In this document: positions 44,304 through 55,563 of the stretch, in pieces
Layout of the letters: every line of letters starts with the position of its first letter
Position numbering within the stretch: position 1 is the first letter of the stretch
Assembly: GCF_021033825.1 (NCBI RefSeq)
Contig: NZ_JAIFXZ010000020.1
Location: 1-55,563 of the forward strand
Source of the DNA: Dietzia aurantiaca
Lineage (GTDB): Bacteria > Actinomycetota > Actinomycetes > Mycobacteriales > Mycobacteriaceae
Direction of reading: 5' to 3'
Length of the DNA stretch: 55,563 bases
Notes under the pieces: model-generated
What the model saw: the letters and a program-made list of their open reading frames with translations, nothing else
What the model was told of the DNA's origin: nothing
Database searches by the model: none
Position numbers and translations under genes: made by a program

Positions 44304-45077
44304 ATGACCCACACTCGTTCCGACAACTCCCGCGCGACCGGCCAGAACGGGGGCGGCGCCGCGTCAGCGCTCTCCTCGGAGAAGGCCTTCGACCGGGTCC
44401 GCAAGCTGTTCGCCAAGGCCGAGAGCGTGGCCGGGACGCCGGAGGCGGAGGTGCTACTCGAGCGGGCCTACGCGTTACTCGCGAAGTACGGGGTCGATGA
44501 GGCGCTGGCCAGATCCGGTCCGGATCAGGCGGCGGCCGAGGTGGTGGTCCACGAGCACGTGGTGCTCGGAAAGTACCAGCCCGACCAGATCGGCCTCGTC
44601 GCGTCGCTGGCGGTGGCCATGCACTGCAGGGCGGTGTCATCGAGGCGGGCGGACGGGGCTCGGATCGTGTACATCGTCGGGCTCCGTCGCCACGTCGAGC
44701 GCGTGTCGATGCTGGGCGGTGCGCTGACCGGGATCATGTTGGCCGGCGCCGTACGGCAGCGCACGGTGCCGGGGGTGTCAGCGGTGACCCACCGCAAATC
44801 GTTCATGACCGGGTTCGCCTTCGAGGTGGGCCGGCGCCTCGCCGCGGCCGAGGCAGAGGCGGTGTCCGAGAGTTCGGATGCGGCAGGGGCCGGGCTGGTC
44901 CTGCGTTCGGATTCACAGTGCGCCGAGGCGGAGCTGCGTCGCCGTTTCCCCCACACCGTCAAGGGTTCCCGGCGCCGCGTCGGCACGTCCGGCCTCGATG
45001 AGGGGCGTCGCATGGGCGGTTCGGTCGACCTGGGGCAACGGCGTTTCGGCGGTGCGCAACGGCAGATCGGGGCATGA
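44304..45077 (+). CDS. DUF2786 domain protein
   Basis: 257 residues with AGGAG nine bases before the ATG. The DUF2786 domain is at about 28-68: FDRVRKLFAKAESVAGTPEA, then LLERAYALLAKYGVDEAL, with the typical K-L-x-x-K-A-E and KYG. A mixed region follows with hydrophobic stretches that are not clear membrane segments, then a basic C-terminus (RRRFPHTVKGSRRRVG, GQRRFGGAQRQIG). The function is unknown. The basic tail could bind nucleic acid. It ends 99 bases before argC and looks monocistronic. Confidence 0.78.
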   Translation: MTHTRSDNSRATGQNGGGAASALSSEKAFDRVRKLFAKAESVAGTPEAEVLLERAYALLAKYGVDEALARSGPDQAAAEVVVHEHVVLGKYQPDQIGLVASLAVAMHCRAVSSRRADGARIVYIVGLRRHVERVSMLGGALTGIMLAGAVRQRTVPGVSAVTHRKSFMTGFAFEVGRRLAAAEAEAVSESSDAAGAGLVLRSDSQCAEAELRRRFPHTVKGSRRRVGTSGLDEGRRMGGSVDLGQRRFGGAQRQIGA

Positions 45078-46687
<1,610 letters not shown>

Positions 46688-46688
46688 T

Positions 46689-47620
46689 ATGCCCACATTG
46701 ATGAACGACGGGTCGACCGAACTGTCGCCGTTCGTCCGCGCGCACGTCCTCGCCGAGGCACTGCCGTGGCTCAAGGAGTTCCACGACAAGATCGTCGTGG
46801 TGAAGTACGGCGGAAACGCGATGGTCGACGAGAGGCTCAAGGCCGCGTTCGCCGCCGACATGGTGTTCCTGCGCACCTGTGGCCTCAAGCCAGTCGTGGT
46901 GCACGGCGGTGGTCCCCAGATCACCGCGATGCTCGGCCGGCTGGGCATGGAGGGCGAGTTCCGGGGCGGTTTCCGAGTCACGACGCCCGAGGTGATGGAT
47001 GTCGTGCGGATGGTGTTGTTCGGTCAGGTCGGCCGCGAACTCGTCGGGCTGATCAATGCTCACGGCCCGTACGCGGTGGGGATCTCGGGCGAGGACGCGG
47101 GCCTGTTCACAGCGGTCCGTCGGACGGCGATGGTCGACGGGGAGGCCACCGACATCGGACTCGTCGGGGACGTCGCCGCCGTCGATCCCGGGGCGGTCAT
47201 CGACCTCATCGAGGCCGGACGCATCCCGGTCGTCTCCACGATCGCCCCCGATGCCGACGGCGTCGTCCACAACATCAACGCGGATTCGGCCGCGGGCGCG
47301 CTCGCCGCGGCACTCGCAGCCGAGAAGCTCGTCGTCCTCACCGATGTCGAGGGCCTGTACACCGACTGGCCGGATCGCTCGTCGCTCGTCACGCACCTGG
47401 GGACCACGCCGCTGGAGGCACTCCTGCCGTCGCTTGAGAGCGGCATGGTTCCCAAGATGGAGGCGTGTCTGGCCGCCGTGCGGGGCGGCGTCGGGGCAGC
47501 GCACGTCATCGATGGCCGCGTCGAGCACTCGGTGCTGCTCGAGATCCTCACGGAGGGCGGCATCGGAACGATGGTCACCGAGGGTGACCACGAGATCCGT
47601 TCAGTAGTAGGAGAAGCACA

Positions 47621-47624
<4 letters not shown>
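46689..47624 (+). CDS. argB: Acetylglutamate kinase
   Basis: 311 residues from ATG 46689, with GGAGG seven bases upstream in the end of the preceding ORF. ArgB phosphorylates N-acetylglutamate and is the usual point of arginine feedback. The amino-acid kinase fold shows [14 protein letters not shown] (Lys and Gly loop), [36 protein letters not shown] and [12 protein letters not shown]. An N-terminal extra helix ([20 protein letters not shown]) is typical of arginine-inhibited hexameric enzymes. The stop overlaps argD by GTGA. Confidence 0.96.
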
Positions 47625-50300
<2,676 letters not shown>

Positions 50301-50351
50301 CGCGGCCCCGGGCCGATGGACAACACCTGAACAACAACCAAGGAGAACACC

Positions 50352-52987
<2,636 letters not shown>

Positions 52988-52992
52988 ACGGC

Positions 52993-53223
52993 ATGTCCGT
53001 CCTAGACGAACGACTGCTGTCGATCCTGGCCTGCCCCGAGGACAAGGGGCCGCTCCTGCTCGCTGGGGACGACACGCTGTACAACCAGCGTCTGCGCCGC
53101 GCCTACCGGATCGACGACGGCATCCCCGTGCTGCTGGTCGACGAATCCCGGCAGGTCGACGAGGCCGAGCACGCGGAACTGCTCGCCAAGGCGGGCGCCG
53201 GAGAGGGCTCATCCCCGGAGTGA
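52993..53223 (+). CDS. Trm112/UPF0434 family protein
   Basis: 76 residues from ATG 52993 (AGGGTGA upstream); a GTG at 52984 overlapping the argH stop would add three residues. SVLDERLLSILACPEDKGPL followed by LYNQRLRRAYRIDDGIPVLL is the full Trm112-like domain. Only one of the usual zinc cysteines (ACPE) is obvious, as in many actinobacterial members. The family supports methyltransferases in eukaryotes and archaea; the bacterial role is unclear. The stop overlaps mpg (GTGA). Confidence 0.88.
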   Translation: MSVLDERLLSILACPEDKGPLLLAGDDTLYNQRLRRAYRIDDGIPVLLVDESRQVDEAEHAELLAKAGAGEGSSPE

Positions 53224-53900
53224 GCAACCCGCACACCGACCACGAGTCCCGGTCCGGCGTCACCGACCCGCTCAGAGAGCTGCTGCGGGAGGCGGCGCCG
53301 GACGAGGCCGCGCGGATCGTGCTCGGTGGGACGCTGACACACGGCCCGGTTGCTGTTCGCATTCTCGAGGTCGAGGCCTATGGCGGGCCGGCCGGATCCG
53401 CCTACCCGGATGCCGCGGCCCACACCTGGCCCGGCCCGACGCCGCGCAACCAGGTCATGTTCGGCGACGCCGGCCACCTGTACGTCTACCTCAGTCACGG
53501 CATCCACCAGTGCGTGAACATCACCTGCCGGCCGCCCGGTGAGGGCGGGGGCGTGCTGCTCCGGGCAGCCCGCGTCGAAGAAGGCCACGAGGTCGTCGCG
53601 ACCCGCCGGCCGGGCATCACGTCCGACAAGCTCGCCCGCGGACCCGGCAATCTCGGCCGTACCCTCGGGGTCGATCTGTCGTTCCGAGGTCTGGACGTGC
53701 TCAACTCGTCGTCGTCGGTCTCCTTCCGCCCCAACCCTCTTCCGGACGAACTGATCCGTTCCGGGCCCCGCGTCGGCGTCTCCCGCGAGGCGGATCGTCA
53801 CTGGCGGTTCTGGGTCGCCGGCGCGCGGGAGGTCTCCGCCTACCGACGGAGCCCGAGGGCGCCCGCGGTCACGCGGCCAGTGGTCGACCTCGGCCGGTGA
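53220..53900 (+). CDS. mpg: 3-methyladenine DNA glycosylase (AAG/Mpg family)
   Basis: 226 residues from GTG 53220. It removes alkylated and deaminated purines to start base excision repair. Family motifs: ILEVEAYGGPAGSAYPDAAA with the catalytic Glu in EVEAY, then TPRNQVMFGDAGHLYVYLSH, GIHQCVNITC, LLRAARVEEGHE and ARGPGNLGRTLGVD. It lies between the Trm112 gene (4-base overlap) and tyrS (9-base gap). In M. tuberculosis mpg is also next to tyrS. Confidence 0.92.
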   Translation: MSNPHTDHESRSGVTDPLRELLREAAPDEAARIVLGGTLTHGPVAVRILEVEAYGGPAGSAYPDAAAHTWPGPTPRNQVMFGDAGHLYVYLSHGIHQCVNITCRPPGEGGGVLLRAARVEEGHEVVATRRPGITSDKLARGPGNLGRTLGVDLSFRGLDVLNSSSSVSFRPNPLPDELIRSGPRVGVSREADRHWRFWVAGAREVSAYRRSPRAPAVTRPVVDLGR

Positions 53901-53909
53901 TGGGGGACA

Positions 53910-55190
<1,281 letters not shown>

Positions 55191-55207
55191 TTCCTCGCGA
55201 TTCCGAC

Positions 55208-55245
55208 CACGATAACGCCGGCTATGCCGGCGTTATCGTGCTTTT
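55208..55245 (+). terminator. Rho-independent terminator after tyrS
   Basis: A perfect 15-bp stem (CACGATAACGCCGGC and its complement) with the loop TAT, followed by CTTTT. It insulates the arg/tyrS unit from the rRNA promoters. Confidence 0.92.
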
Positions 55246-55265
55246 AGGGCCGTTTACCAGCGGGT

Positions 55266-55294
55266 TTGCGTTTCAGTTCATGTCTGCGTAACTT
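55266..55294 (+). promoter_or_regulatory. Candidate upstream rRNA promoter (P1)
   Basis: TTGCGT (55266-55271), a 17-base spacer, then TAACTT (55289-55294), just after the tyrS terminator. Confidence 0.5.
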
Positions 55295-55383
55295 AATGGA
55301 CGTCGCCGAGAGCGAGCCCGGACCGAAACGGACGGGGTCGCTCGAAGTAGACGCGCTCCAGGAACAAGCAGAAACGCCCGGTT

Positions 55384-55412
55384 TTGGAACTGGGAGTTGG
55401 TGGTGCTAGGCT
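55384..55412 (+). promoter_or_regulatory. Candidate downstream rRNA promoter (P2)
   Basis: TTGGAA (55384-55389), an exact 17-base spacer and TAGGCT (55407-55412). The best promoter match in this intergenic region. Confidence 0.65.
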
Positions 55413-55418
55413 GGAGAA

Positions 55419-55563
55419 GTTGCCCGAGAGGGCGGCGGTTGCAGGATCTTCCCTGTGAAGCTGTGGTGAGTGTATCGCGGTGGATCGGTGTGTGGGTGTT
55501 GTTTGAGAACTCAACAGTGTGTTTTGTTTGTGATAGTGCCAAATTTTTTGTTTGGTTGCGACC
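55419..55563 (+). other. Leader of an rRNA operon (16S gene starts beyond the window)
   Basis: The T/G-rich stretch with TTTGAGAACTCAACAGTGTG (55502-55521) and the following AAATTTTTTGTTTGG matches the pre-16S leader of mycobacteria and corynebacteria as I recall it; this region carries antitermination and RNase III processing signals. The small ORFs here are not genes. The 16S rRNA 5' end is not reached. Confidence 0.7.

Noticed and set aside
55273-55542. Minus-strand ORFs in the region after tyrS
   Set aside because: They are antisense to rRNA promoters and leader and have no protein-like features.

Overview
The window is high-GC actinobacterial chromosome. The order polA, rpsA, coaE, uvrB, usp, uvrA, infC-rpmI-rplT, tsnR, pheS-pheT, arg genes, tyrS matches the conserved block of Mycobacteriales (the Rv1629-Rv1689 region of Mycobacterium tuberculosis, from memory). 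Three secreted DUF4185 proteins fit an organism with an arabinogalactan cell wall. The genus could be Dietzia or a relative, but that is a guess from gene content. Positions 1-5653 are the right end of an integrated mobile element that abuts a tRNA gene (5654-5730, minus). It holds the 3' end of a RepA-like ATPase gene, an array of nine CGTCGGACG motifs with mostly ~11-bp spacing, one ORF joining a complete serine recombinase to a complete tyrosine recombinase, and two AT-richer minus-strand genes for single-pass membrane proteins, one with an HEPN-like R-x4-H motif. An 11-bp tandem repeat lies next to the tRNA 3' end. Positions 5731-31300 carry replication and repair genes (polA, uvrB, uvrA) interleaved with an amino-acid ABC importer, a methyltransferase, rpsA, coaE flanked by three DUF4185 genes, a universal stress protein, a HelD-type ATPase with a DUF732 lipoprotein, a DoxX protein with a repetitive helical tail, and a metallo-beta-lactamase-fold hydrolase. 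Positions 31301-39650 carry the infC-rpmI-rplT operon with a structured leader and an apparent AUC start, a TsnR-type rRNA methyltransferase overlapping an ABC-F protein, a membrane alpha/beta-hydrolase with a phospholipase A2-like protein, and a NarL-type two-component system. Positions 39651-55563 carry pheS-pheT-thiD, a DUF2786 gene, and an almost unbroken run argC-orf158-argB-argD-argF-argR / argG-argH-Trm112-mpg-tyrS joined mostly by 4-base start/stop overlaps. argJ is missing from its usual place between argC and argB, where a small unrecognised ORF sits. The window ends in the promoters and leader of an rRNA operon; the 16S gene is just outside. Many genes have a TANNNT hexamer 6-7 bases before the start codon and no Shine-Dalgarno sequence, which suggests leaderless mRNAs. 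All assignments come from reading sequence and motifs without database searches.
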